In this document: one piece after another, positions 35,536 to 44,025 of the stretch
Position numbering within the stretch: position 1 is the first letter of the stretch
How the letters are laid out: every line of letters starts with the position of its first letter
From: Alphaproteobacteria bacterium
GTDB taxonomy: Bacteria; Pseudomonadota; Alphaproteobacteria; Acetobacterales; Acetobacteraceae
DNA length: 52,193 bases
NCBI GenBank assembly: GCA_016869735.1
Contig: VGDL01000024.1
Location: forward strand, 1 to 52,193
Direction: 5' to 3'
The notes under the pieces: model-generated
What the model saw: only the letters and a program-made list of their open reading frames with translations
What the model was told of the DNA's origin: nothing
Database searches by the model: none
Position numbers and translations under genes: made by a program

Positions 35536-35961
35536 TCAGCCCGGCGCTGCCTCAGCCACCGCGCGCAAAGCTGAGCGCCAAGGCTCCGGCAAGGGCACGG
35601 GCTTGGCGCCACCTTGCCCCACGGAAGCCAGCCGCACTTCCAGTACCGCCAGCACTTCACCGGCGTCACGCCGCACCACCTGGCACAGCGCCACCTGCAC
35701 GCCCGTCACACGGCGGATATGCGTCTCCACCACCACCGAATCGTCGAGTCGCGCCGGTTTGAGATACTCCACTTCCAGCCGCCGCACCACGAGGAAGACA
35801 CCATGCCGCGCGATCATTTCCTGGTGCGGCAAACCCATGGCGCGCAAGGCCTCCGTCCGCGCCCGCTCTGCCCAATGCAGATAGCGCGCGTGATAGGCAA
35901 CGCCGCCCGCATCCGTATCTTCAAAGTAAACGCGGATGGGCCAGAGATGCGGCGCGCTCAC
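35536..35961 (-). CDS. ybgC: Tol-Pal-associated acyl-CoA thioesterase YbgC
   Basis: This 141-aa hotdog-fold thioesterase acts on short or medium acyl-CoA and is always linked to tol-pal genes. The 4-hydroxybenzoyl-CoA thioesterase-type active site is seen in [29 protein letters not shown], with the catalytic Asp in EDTDAGG. The GTG at 35961-35959 overlaps the ruvB stop in GTGA (35961-35958), and the family start pattern fits it; the longer frame reaching 36033 is an artefact inside ruvB. Confidence 0.93.
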   Translation of the reverse strand: MSAPHLWPIRVYFEDTDAGGVAYHARYLHWAERARTEALRAMGLPHQEMIARHGVFLVVRRLEVEYLKPARLDDSVVVETHIRRVTGVQVALCQVVRRDAGEVLAVLEVRLASVGQGGAKPVPLPEPWRSALRAVAEAAPG

Positions 35962-36998
35962 GCGTCCTGATCCCCGAGCAAATCCAACAATGGCTGCACC
36001 CCAGCGGGCGGGCTCAAGCCCAAATGCCGCCAACCGCGATCGCCCAGCACGCGCCCGCGCGGGGTGCGCAAAACCAGGCCTTCCTGGATCAGGAAAGGTT
36101 CCACCACTTCTTCCAGCGTATCCCGGCTTTCGGCGAGTGCCGCCGCCAAAGTCTCAATCCCGACCGGGCCGCCATTATGATGTTCCGCAATACGCGCCAA
36201 ATACCGCCGGTCCATTGCATCCAAACCAAGCGCATCAACTTCCAAGCGCCTGAGCGCCGCATCCGCCATGGCGCGGTCCGCGACCTTTTCTTCCATCAGC
36301 GCGAAATCACGCACCCGCCGCAAAAGCCGCCCCGCAATACGCGGCGTGCCGCGCGAACGGCTCGCGATCTCCCGCGCGCCATCCTCGGACAAATCGAACC
36401 CCAATTTACGCGCGCCGCGCGTCACAATACCCAGCAATTCCTCAGGCGTGTAAAGCACCAAACGCAAGGGAATACCGAAGCGATCCCGCAAGGGTGTGGC
36501 CAATAACCCAGCCCTGGTCGTCGCCCCAATCAAGGTAAAAGGTGGCAAATCAATCCGCACCGTGCGCGCCGCCGGGCCTTCGCCAATGATCAGATCAAGC
36601 TGGAAATCCTCCATCGCGGGATAGAGCGTTTCCTCGATTGCCGGTTGCAGGCGATGGATTTCATCCACGAACAACACATCACGCGGCTGCAAATTGGTCA
36701 GGATCGCGGCCAAATCACCGGCACGCTGCAACACCGGGCCCGACGTTGCGCGAAATCCAACACCCAATTCACGCGCCACAATCTGCGCCAAAGTCGTCTT
36801 CCCAAGACCAGGCGGGCCATGAAACAAGACATGATCCATCGCCTCAGCCCGCGCCCGCGCGGCACCGATAAAAACGCGCAAATTCTCCCGCAAACCACGC
36901 TGCCCGGTAAAATCATCCAAGGTCTGCGGGCGGAGCGAGACCTCAGCGCCATCCTCCTCAAGCCGGGATGGGGTGGAAAGACGATCGGTGTCGGTCAT
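35958..36998 (-). CDS. ruvB: Holliday junction branch migration helicase RuvB
   Basis: RuvB (346 aa) is an AAA+ ATPase that drives branch migration with RuvA. It shows [12 protein letters not shown], Walker [15 protein letters not shown], Walker [13 protein letters not shown], sensor 1 [11 protein letters not shown], the arginine finger region PLRDRFGI, and the winged-helix end [15 protein letters not shown]. Start ATG 36998. It is separated from ruvA by an unusual hairpin-dense 232-base spacer. Confidence 0.97.
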   Translation of the reverse strand: MTDTDRLSTPSRLEEDGAEVSLRPQTLDDFTGQRGLRENLRVFIGAARARAEAMDHVLFHGPPGLGKTTLAQIVARELGVGFRATSGPVLQRAGDLAAILTNLQPRDVLFVDEIHRLQPAIEETLYPAMEDFQLDLIIGEGPAARTVRIDLPPFTLIGATTRAGLLATPLRDRFGIPLRLVLYTPEELLGIVTRGARKLGFDLSEDGAREIASRSRGTPRIAGRLLRRVRDFALMEEKVADRAMADAALRRLEVDALGLDAMDRRYLARIAEHHNGGPVGIETLAAALAESRDTLEEVVEPFLIQEGLVLRTPRGRVLGDRGWRHLGLSPPAGVQPLLDLLGDQDA

Positions 36999-37230
36999 GG
37001 GTGGGGTGGCTCCGCGGGGGGCTCTGCCCCCCGCCCCCCCGCCAGGAGGAATGCATCCTCCTGGACCTCCATCATGGGGCTGGGTGGGGAGAGGGGCGCG
37101 CGGGAAGCACCGGGCAAGCGGGCGCGCTGAGCCCCTCTACCCACCCGGCCCCGTATTGGCGGGGTCCGGGGAGACACTGTCTCCCCGGCGGGGGCACGGG
37201 GGCAGCGCCCCCGCAGACCGACCCACCCCA
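36999..37230. repeat. Hairpin-dense GC-rich spacer between ruvA and ruvB
   Basis: Four perfect inverted repeats sit in this spacer. The first is 9 bp at 37014-37034 (GCGGGGGGC-TCT-GCCCCCCGC). The second is 9 bp at 37042-37064 (CCAGGAGGA-ATGCA-TCCTCCTGG). The third is 11 bp at 37166-37188 (CCGGGGAGACA-C-TGTCTCCCCGG). The fourth is 8 bp at 37188-37214 (GCGGGGGC, 11-base loop, GCCCCCGC). The middle is GC-rich and low in complexity. It resembles the dispersed palindromic intergenic units seen in GC-rich genomes. No coding sequence is supported. Confidence 0.7.
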
Positions 37231-37848
37231 TCACCGCGCCATCTCCTTCAACCCGTCGCGGATGAGGTCGTTGAGGGTGGCGTCGGCGCCGAGGCGTTTC
37301 GCCGCGCGGGTGACGGCGGTGGTGGCTTCTGGGCGTTTCAGGCCGAGGTTCACAAGGGCGGAGATGGCGTCTGCTTCCATGGTATTGGGGTCAGGGGCGG
37401 TGGGGCTGGCGCCTTCGCCATCTGCGCTGGGCGTGATGCGTCCGACCGCCCATTTTTGCATGGCAGGTTCATCCACGATGCGGTTCGCGGTAGCGGCGCC
37501 GAGGCCCTTCACGGCGCCCAAACGCTTGCGTTCCTTGGCGGCGATGACGTGGGCGAGTTCGGCGGGGGTGAGGCCGGATAGGACCAGCAGGGCTTTCTGT
37601 GGCCCCACGGTTTTCACTTCGATCAGCGCCAGGAAGGCATCGCGTTCTGTGGCATCGGCAAAGCCGAATAGGGTGATGGCGTCTTGCCGGAGGTGTGTTT
37701 CAACCAGCACGCGGTGTGGGCCTTCGCGGGCAGAGAGCGCGTCAAGCGTTTTGCGGGAGCAGGAAAGCAGATAGCCCACGCCGTTCACATCCAGGATGCA
37801 GCCGGTTTCATGGGTGCTGTCCAGCCGGCCGGTGAGCTTGCCGATCAT
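37231..37848 (-). CDS. ruvA: Holliday junction DNA-binding subunit RuvA
   Basis: RuvA (205 aa) binds four-way junctions as a tetramer and loads RuvB. Domain I begins MIGKLTGRLDS with the OB fold and VETHLRQDAITLFGFAD. The two helix-hairpin-helix segments are LIEVKTVGPQKALLVLSGL and LGAVKGLGAATANRIVDEP, the first less canonical than usual. A Pro/Ala linker leads to domain III (AISALVNLGLKRPEATTAV) that contacts RuvB. Its ATG overlaps the ruvC stop in ATGA (37845-37848). Confidence 0.95.
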   Translation of the reverse strand: MIGKLTGRLDSTHETGCILDVNGVGYLLSCSRKTLDALSAREGPHRVLVETHLRQDAITLFGFADATERDAFLALIEVKTVGPQKALLVLSGLTPAELAHVIAAKERKRLGAVKGLGAATANRIVDEPAMQKWAVGRITPSADGEGASPTAPDPNTMEADAISALVNLGLKRPEATTAVTRAAKRLGADATLNDLIRDGLKEMAR

Positions 37849-38363
37849 GCGGTTGCGTAACCTTTGGCTAGGTTGGCGCGGGTTTGCCGGTGATGCGCGT
37901 GGCAGATGGCGATGGCGAGTGCATCTGCGGCATCGGCGCGGCGAAAGGCAGCGCCGGGGAGCAGATGGCGCACCATGGCCTGCACCTGTTCCTTGGCGGC
38001 GTGCCCATTGCCGACCACGGCGCGTTTCACTTCCATGGCCCCGTATTCCGCAACCGGGAGGCCAGCTAGGCGCGGCGCCAGCATCACCACCCCGCGCGCC
38101 TGACCAAGTTTCAGCGCGCTGTCCGGGTTCCGGGCGATATAGGTGTTTTCCACAGCCGCTTCATCCGGTTGGAAATTGGCGAAGGTTTCCGCCAGGCCCT
38201 GATGCAGGATCAGCAACCGGTCGCCGAGCGCATCGCGGGCGGAGGTGGAGACAACGCCTTCGGCGATGAAGCGCAGGCGATAGCCATCGGTTTCGATCAG
38301 CCCCCAGCCGGTATGCTGAAGGCCGGGATCAAGCCCAAGGATGCGAATCGCGCGCGAAGACAT
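37845..38363 (-). CDS. ruvC: Crossover junction endodeoxyribonuclease RuvC
   Basis: RuvC (172 aa) cuts Holliday junctions. The four acidic metal ligands are present: Asp12 (GLDPGLQHTGWG), Glu72 (AAVENTYIARNPDSALKLGQARG), and Asp144 and Asp147 (RRADAADALAIAICH). Length and order fit the family. Start ATG 38363. It leads the ruvCAB-ybgC-tol run. Confidence 0.97.
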   Translation of the reverse strand: MSSRAIRILGLDPGLQHTGWGLIETDGYRLRFIAEGVVSTSARDALGDRLLILHQGLAETFANFQPDEAAVENTYIARNPDSALKLGQARGVVMLAPRLAGLPVAEYGAMEVKRAVVGNGHAAKEQVQAMVRHLLPGAAFRRADAADALAIAICHAHHRQTRANLAKGYATA

Positions 38364-38421
38364 GACGTCTTTCTAGCAGATCAGCCCCGCCAAGGCTTCA
38401 TGCGGGCATGGGCCGCTTTGG

Positions 38422-38439
38422 GAAGCTGCTGCCAGCTTC
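38422..38439 (-). terminator. Stem-loop between the RTX gene and ruvC
   Basis: A perfect 7-bp stem (GAAGCTG-CTGC-CAGCTTC read on the plus strand) lies 15 bases after the RTX gene stop and would fit a transcript end there. No T-run follows. Confidence 0.35.
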
Positions 38440-38453
38440 TCGGTGGCTTGGCC

Positions 38454-40610
38454 TTAGCCGCGACGCTGCGCCTTCGCTGGCCGCCCTATTGTTTCAGACC
38501 GTAGAGCCAGCGACCCATGGATTTCATCAAGCTTGAGGCCCTGGCGCAGCACCGGCAGGCAAGCCCGATGGTCATACTGCCCTTGTGAGCGCCCGGCTTC
38601 GAAATCCAGGAACAACCCGGTCATGGCCGCATTGTTGAAGGCGTGGCGGTTGCCATCATCCAAATAGCTTTCAGACCAAGTGCCTTCGGACAGCAGCAGG
38701 CCATGCGCTTCCAGCTCCAGGTGGAAGTAGCGCACGCGCCGGCACCAGGTTTCCTGGATAATGCTTTCACCATTCACCAGATGCTTGGCCGGGATCAGAT
38801 GGCCATCAATTTCCATCGCGTGATCCGGGCTGACCCGCAGGTCTCGTGCCGGCATGCCAGGCGCCAGTGCGCCCGCCTTGATCAGCACAGGCGCAGCCTT
38901 GGCCGCCATGGCCGCATTGCGCGGCACGGCAACATCCATGAAGCCCACCCAGCGCAGCGGTTCAAACCCGGCCTGACCATTGCGCATCGCCAGAACCATG
39001 TCGCCAGCGCGCAGGTTTTCCACCGCGTCTTCGCCATTTGGAGTTACAATGCGCGTGCCTTCGGCGAAGCACACCACCGTTTCCCAGCCTTGGGCATAAA
39101 TCGTATCTGTCTGATCCCGATAAAGCGAGTAACCACCTTCTTCGCTGAGGAATGCCCAGTCTGACCCAAGGTCGAGCGTATCAGTCCCCTCGCCACCAAT
39201 CAGCGTATCACTGCCGGAATCAGTCGGATCACGCAGGTAATTCTCATCGCTATTGCCGAAATCCAGACAGTCATTGCCGGCATTACGAGAGAGGCTGTCA
39301 ACCCCATCACCACCGATCAGCGTATTAGCATCGGTATTGCCAAGTAGCGTATCGTTAGAGTTGGAACCAATCAGCCCTTCGATATTGAAGAGCACGTCAA
39401 GACCCGCGCCACCGGCGACGTTGCCGTTGATTAACGCGGCAACGCCCGCAGCGGCGCCGGCGTAGCTCGCGAAGTCATTGCCGGTTCCGCCATCGATGTT
39501 GTGATCACCATCGCCGCCAAGCAGCGTGTCATTACCGGCGCCGCCATCCAATACATTGGAAAGGCTGTCGCCCAGAATGCTGTCATTTCCGCTGCCACCC
39601 AGAACGCCTTCAATCCGGGCTAGTTCATCATTACCATCCGCTCCGGAACTGGTGCCCGCTGCCAAATCAACCGTGACGTTGCCTGTGGCATTGGCGTAGG
39701 TGGCGAAATCACTGTCATCGCCCCCATCCAGGGTATCATTGCCGAGTCAACCTTCAAGCGTATCATCGCCTGTGCCGCCTGAAATGCAATCATTGCCAAT
39801 GCTAGCCTGAGTATCGCTGGCGTTGCCGGCCTGCACACTGTCATTGCCTGCCTCACCAAGGAACCAATGTCCAGTGCCGCCGATTGATCCAACGAATGTA
39901 TTGAGCGTATCATCGCCATCGCCGCCAAAGAGAGTGTCGCGGCCTATCCCGGCCCGCAAACTTTCATTGCCAATGCCGCCAAGAAGCGTCCGCGAGACTG
40001 TGACGGCGCTGGAAGGACCGGCATCAATGGTGTCATTCCCATCATCGCCCAGCATACTGTCGTTACCTTGACCGCCACGTATGCTGTCGTCCCCATCGCC
40101 TCCGGAAATCGTATCATTGCCGGTTTGGCCCTGCAGAGTATCATTGCCACCTTCACCAAAGTACCGTGGAAGCGGTCCTGAACCCGACATAGAGTCGTCG
40201 CCCTCACCGGCAAATATGGTATCATTGCCGTTGATCGCGCTGATCGTGTCGTTACCGCCATTAGAAATGATGCGTTCACTGCCCGTGGAGCCACGGATGG
40301 AATCATTACCCGAACCGGTGACATAAACTTCAAAACCGGACAAAATATCATTGCCGCCAGCCAAGGTGGCACCGGGTGAGCCAGTGCCACTCAGGGAAAT
40401 GGTTACAGCACCTGTTTCGGCAGAATAATCAAGCCAATCGGTGCCAGTACCGCCAATCAGCGTATCATTGCCGAGCCCACCGACAATCGTGTCATTGCCA
40501 TTGCCGCCATTAATGCTGTCATTGCCGCCCAGGGCCAAAATCGAATCATTGCCAGAGTTATCCTGCACACCGGGCCAAACATTATCGTTGTTGTCGAGGG
40601 TGATACTCAT
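38454..40610 (-). pseudogene. RTX calcium-binding repeat protein with C-terminal Hint domain, interrupted by in-frame TGA
   Basis: The reading frame 40610-38454 (719 codons with stop) is broken only by TGA at 39749-39747 (codon 288). Upstream, the protein is a chain of nonapeptide RTX repeats (GGxGNDTL type), which bind Ca2+ after secretion by a type I system. Downstream of the TGA the repeats resume in the same frame (LGNDTLDGG ... LGGSGNDSIL), and the TGA stands exactly where a repeat has its second glycine, so GGA to TGA is the simplest origin. The last 200 residues are a Hint_2-type domain: CFAEGTRIVTPNGEDAVENLRAGDMV, DLRVSPDHAMEIDGHLIPAKHLVNG, and ESYLDDGNRHAFNN. No N-terminal signal peptide, as expected. 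ATG 40610 has GGAGA upstream. The truncated 287-aa product lacks Hint and the C-terminal secretion signal. Confidence 0.85.
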
Positions 40611-40945
40611 AGCAAATCTCCAGCAAGAACGGCACATACATAGATTGGCAGGCAAGCAGACTCACCCAAACGTTCGGGACCGATTCACTCAGGCCTGCAA
40701 AAAGGGAGCAGCAGCACCAAACCTTATTGTGCCGCTTGGTTCTTACCGAAGACCTAGCGGGAGCACCCAGCCGGCGATTTTTCGCAAAATTATTTGCAAT
40801 AATTTTTACTAATACCTAAAAAAGTCTCGATGTTATATCTTAATAAGTTACAATTTATCTATGCATTTGTCCCATTATTCTGGTGCTGATTGAAACTGGA
40901 TTAAATAAACACAATCAAGAATTGTATTCTGCGCCCTCAACGCAC
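40611..40945. promoter_or_regulatory. AT-rich region upstream of the RTX gene
   Basis: This 335-base gap lies between two minus-strand genes. Its inner part (about 40780-40925) is strikingly AT-rich against the GC-rich surroundings, with runs such as TAATTTTTACTAATACC and TTATATCTTAATAAG. No coding sequence is supported. It should hold the RTX promoter and perhaps binding sites of a silencer of AT-rich DNA; exact promoter boxes could not be chosen. Confidence 0.45.
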
Positions 40946-41599
40946 TCAACATCTTCCCGCCACCACCGCCAGAATCGCCTGCGCCGCCGCTGCCTGGCTT
41001 GGTTCAATCACCGGCACACCGCAGGCATCTTCCGCAGCCCGCCGATGATGCGCCATGCCGGCGCAGCCAAGGATCACGGCCTCAGCGCCGAGTGCCACCA
41101 ATTCCCGCGCCACAGCCATAATCCGCGCGCGTGGCGCCACCGGGTCCGTCAGCACTTCCATATCCAGATTAAGCGCAATGGAAGCGACCATGCGTTGCTC
41201 CACCCCCATGCTTTGCAGCACGCGGCGCTGGCGCGGCTTGGATTTGTCGGTGAAGGCGATCATGCCGAAATTCTCGGCACGGTTCAGTGCGGCGGCGATG
41301 GAACAACGCAAGGGGCCGAAAACGGGCTTGTCGGTTACCATCCGCACAGCCTCAATCGCCGGGTCGGAAACGCAGCCGATGATATAGGCATCGGCAGGCT
41401 CGGCAGCGACGCGGCGGCACAAAGGTTCGGCCACCGCATACCAATCACGCCACGTGATGATGGCTGGCGGGCCTTCTTCCAGCCGCGTCACATCAATGCG
41501 CGGCAAGCCAGGGGCGGCAAAGGGGGCAACGGCGGCGGCAATGCCCTCGGTGCAACTTACGCTGCAATTCGGGTTGATCAGCAGGATGCGTTCATTCAT
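40946..41599 (-). CDS. Asp/Glu/hydantoin racemase family protein
   Basis: This 217-aa cofactor-independent racemase-type enzyme has the two active-site cysteines in IIGCVSDPAIEA and ILGCAGMAHH, and a typical N-terminus ILLINPNCSVSCTEGI. Related proteins are hydantoin racemases and maleate/arylmalonate-type enzymes; the sequence is closest by eye to the hydantoin racemase group. Start ATG 41599; a longer frame to 41641 adds an unlikely tail. It is divergent from the DUF983 gene. Confidence 0.88.
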   Translation of the reverse strand: MNERILLINPNCSVSCTEGIAAAVAPFAAPGLPRIDVTRLEEGPPAIITWRDWYAVAEPLCRRVAAEPADAYIIGCVSDPAIEAVRMVTDKPVFGPLRCSIAAALNRAENFGMIAFTDKSKPRQRRVLQSMGVEQRMVASIALNLDMEVLTDPVAPRARIMAVARELVALGAEAVILGCAGMAHHRRAAEDACGVPVIEPSQAAAAQAILAVVAGRC

Positions 41600-41717
41600 G
41601 GCTGCTATGCTGCATGCATGGGCAGGCTGGGTGCAAGCCACGCTTGATCGGGCGGCGCTTCGGGCTTATCGCTGCGCTGCACAACGCCAGAGCCACCTGG
41701 TGAGGATTGGAAAATTC

Positions 41718-42152
41718 ATGCGCTGGGAACCGGATCGCACGCCGCCCACCTTGCCCTATCAACCGCCCGGCGCCCGGGATGGGATCATGCGCGGCTTGAA
41801 AGGGCTTTGCCCGGTTTGCGGCCAGGGGCAGCTTTTCGCAGGGTTTCTGCGCGTGGCGGATACGTGCGAAAGCTGTGGCGCGCCCACGGGGCGGCTGCGC
41901 GCTGATGATGCGCCGCCCTATTTCACCATTCTGATTACCGGGCATGTGCTGGTGCCGCCCGTGTTATGGATTGAAAAGGCCTATATGCCGCCAATCTTGC
42001 TGCATATGGTGATTTGGCTGCCATTATTCGCCATTGTCTGCACGCTACTGCTGCGCCCCATCAAGGGGGCTGTGATTGGCTGGATGATGCGCCTTGGCAT
42101 GACAGGCGATGAAGGCGGCGTGGCGCTGCGGGGTAGCAAGCCGGATGCCTGA
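41718..42152 (+). CDS. DUF983 family membrane protein with zinc-ribbon-like cysteines
   Basis: This 144-aa protein belongs to the alphaproteobacterial DUF983 family. The N-terminal part holds two CxxC pairs (LCPVCGQGQLF and TCESCGAPTG), probably a zinc ribbon. Two hydrophobic helices follow (PYFTILITGHVLVPPVLWI and ILLHMVIWLPLFAIVCTLLL). The function is unknown; some members lie by cytochrome oxidase genes. ATG 41718 is taken, with GAGG upstream. Its end overlaps the UPF0262 gene start by 8 bases. Confidence 0.88.
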   Translation: MRWEPDRTPPTLPYQPPGARDGIMRGLKGLCPVCGQGQLFAGFLRVADTCESCGAPTGRLRADDAPPYFTILITGHVLVPPVLWIEKAYMPPILLHMVIWLPLFAIVCTLLLRPIKGAVIGWMMRLGMTGDEGGVALRGSKPDA

Positions 42153-42615
42153 ACAGCGCCTGATCCGCGTTGAATTGCCCGAAGAAGCCCCGGCCCCTTC
42201 CGCCTATGCGGAAGCGGATCGGCGCCAGGCGATTACGGATTTGCTGCATCATAACCGCTTTGATCCTGAAGGCCTGCCACGCGGGCCTTATGTGCTGGGC
42301 TTGGCGGTGCGCGAAGGGCGGCTGGTGTTTGATATCCGCAATGAAGCGAATGAGTCGCTGCTTGTGCTGGCCCTGGCACTCGGCCCTTTCCGACGCCTGA
42401 TCAAGGACTACCACATGGTTGTGGAGGCGCATGAACAGGCGGTCGCGGAAAGCGGGCCGGAGTCGCGTGTGCAGGCCATAGATATGGGCCGGCGCGGGCT
42501 GCATAATGAAGGCGCTGAATTGTTGCGTGCGCGGCTGGCAGGGCGTGTGGCGCTTGATTTTGACACGGCGCGGCAATTATTCACGCTGGTCTGTGCGCTC
42601 CATCAACGGATTTGA
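42145..42615 (+). CDS. UPF0262 family protein
   Basis: This 156-aa cytosolic protein belongs to a family restricted to alphaproteobacteria, recognised by RRLIKDYHMV, AIDMGRRGLHNEGAELLRARL and LDFDTARQLFTLVCAL. Its role is unknown. ATG 42145 lies within the DUF983 gene end, so the two are probably co-translated. Its 3' end overlaps the convergent SDR gene by 13 bases. Confidence 0.9.
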   Translation: MPEQRLIRVELPEEAPAPSAYAEADRRQAITDLLHHNRFDPEGLPRGPYVLGLAVREGRLVFDIRNEANESLLVLALALGPFRRLIKDYHMVVEAHEQAVAESGPESRVQAIDMGRRGLHNEGAELLRARLAGRVALDFDTARQLFTLVCALHQRI

Positions 42616-43502
42616 AGGTTTCGTATTTCGGCGGCGAGTGAAACCGGCGCGATAAAGCCAACTTCGCGTCTAAGCCGCCCGGTATGCGCCACCGTATAAG
42701 GCGCTTCATTTGGCCGATCAGGTAAAGTGCCAATCTTCAGCAAATCAGACCGCCCCGCGATGTTGGCGATCAGCCGTGCCATGGCGGCAATGCTGATCGG
42801 CGCGCCTGAGGCGATATTGACCGGCCCGGTAACATCGCTGGTCGCGAATGCAGTGATGGCGGCGGCTGCGTTTTGTGTGCTGATGAAATCCCGTATCGGG
42901 CGGCCTGACGCACATGGCGCTTCGCGCCCTTCACGCAGCGCGATCATGATGGAAGGGACAAGTCGCGCGGGGTTTTCGCCCGGACCGAACAAATGAAATA
43001 GCCGCGCCCAGGCGAAGCTGAAATGCGCGCGGGCTTCAGCCATTTCGGCCAGGCGCCGCGCGAGGGTGGCCTTGGCTTCGCCGTAAGGTGTGGCAGGGGC
43101 GATGCGCCGCGCCTCCGGCCAGGGAAAGGCGTCATCACCCGCTTCGGTCGCGTATTCGGCGCAGGTGCCAAGCCCAATAAAGCGCCGCGCACCGGCTTCC
43201 GCGCCATAGGCGGCGAGTGCGGTGGAAGCTTCCAGCCAATCTGTATTCTCAGGCGCCGTCCAGAAGCGCCCATGGGCGACATACCAGGCGGTATGGATGA
43301 CGATGTCGGGCCGGATATCCCTGATCAGGCGCTGCGCGTTATCTTGGTGGAGCAGATCAACCCCATGTGCGGTGATGCCGGGGGGCGTGGGCAAAACATT
43401 GCGCGCCGTTATGTGGGTTTCGTAGCCGCGCGCCTGCAGCAGCGCCGGGATATGCCGCCCGATGAAGCCCGTTGCCCCCGTAACCAGAATGCGTTCAGGC
43501 AT
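42603..43502 (-). CDS. Extended SDR: NAD-dependent nucleotide-sugar epimerase/dehydratase
   Basis: This 299-aa Rossmann protein has the N-terminal GATGFIG motif for NAD(P), the catalytic YGEAK, and the Thr of GLGTCAEY in the place of the catalytic Ser/Thr. DFISTQNAAAAI and PVNIASG are typical of nucleotide-sugar enzymes. It is the last gene of the GT41-epimerase-SDR operon, overlapping the epimerase gene by 8 bases. It probably makes or modifies the sugar donor, possibly as a 4-ketoreductase after 3,5-epimerisation; the exact sugar is unknown. Confidence 0.88.
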   Translation of the reverse strand: MPERILVTGATGFIGRHIPALLQARGYETHITARNVLPTPPGITAHGVDLLHQDNAQRLIRDIRPDIVIHTAWYVAHGRFWTAPENTDWLEASTALAAYGAEAGARRFIGLGTCAEYATEAGDDAFPWPEARRIAPATPYGEAKATLARRLAEMAEARAHFSFAWARLFHLFGPGENPARLVPSIMIALREGREAPCASGRPIRDFISTQNAAAAITAFATSDVTGPVNIASGAPISIAAMARLIANIAGRSDLLKIGTLPDRPNEAPYTVAHTGRLRREVGFIAPVSLAAEIRNLQIR

Positions 43503-44025
43503 GGATCAAGGGCCAGGCATTATCGCGTGCGGAAATCACCTTGGGCTCGGCCGGCCAGGAAATGCCAAAGGCGGGATCATTCCAGCGCACCCCGCGCGCC
43601 AAAGCGGGCGCATAGGGTGTGTCAATCAGATACTCCACTACCGCATCATCCGTCAGGCTGAGGAAACCATGCGCAATGCCGCGCGGCACAAACACGGCAT
43701 TATTCGCGCGGCTATCAAGCGTGATGGCGATGTGGCGCAAATAACTCGGCTGATCGGCGCGCAAATCCACCAGCACATCAAATACCGCGCCGCGCACGCA
43801 GCGGATCAGCTTCTGCTCTTCGCTGGGTGCCAGCTGAAAATGCATCCCGTGCAAGGTGTGCTTTAGCGCATTTTCCGAAAGGCTGGCTTGGATTGGCGAG
43901 AAATCAATCCCGGCAGCAATAAAACTTTCCCGGCACCAGCTGCGCAGAAAGGCGCCGCGATCATCGCGTGCGGGGCTAGCTTCGATGCTGATGATGCCGG
44001 GGATGGCGGTTGCGTTGAAAATCAC
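43495..44025 (-). CDS. dTDP-4-dehydrorhamnose 3,5-epimerase-like protein (RmlC/RfbC family)
   Basis: This 176-aa cupin-fold sugar epimerase has the catalytic His in GMHFQ, the basic residue and loop in QKLIRCVRGAVFDVLVDLR, FVPRGIAHGFLSLTDDA, and the tyrosine region EYLIDTPYAP ... RGVRWNDPAFGI. It is divergent from true RmlC (GLHYQ), so it may act on another 4-keto sugar. The GTG start at 44025 overlaps the GT41 gene stop in GTGA (44025-44022), showing coupled translation with the glycosyltransferase. Confidence 0.88.
   Translation of the reverse strand: MIFNATAIPGIISIEASPARDDRGAFLRSWCRESFIAAGIDFSPIQASLSENALKHTLHGMHFQLAPSEEQKLIRCVRGAVFDVLVDLRADQPSYLRHIAITLDSRANNAVFVPRGIAHGFLSLTDDAVVEYLIDTPYAPALARGVRWNDPAFGISWPAEPKVISARDNAWPLIHA

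Noticed and set aside
36999-37230. Replication origin or attachment site in the hairpin cluster
   Set aside because: No DnaA-box-like repeats, no tRNA end, no integrase gene near it; the sequence is better explained as palindromic intergenic units.
39744-39752. Selenocysteine codon explanation for the TGA in the RTX gene
   Set aside because: The position is a structural glycine of the repeat, not a redox site, and no SECIS-like hairpin was seen right after it.
38454-40610. Short periodic repeats looking like a CRISPR or DNA tandem repeat
   Set aside because: The periodicity is that of RTX nonapeptide codons (27 bases) within a protein-coding frame; spacers are not unique sequences between identical repeats.
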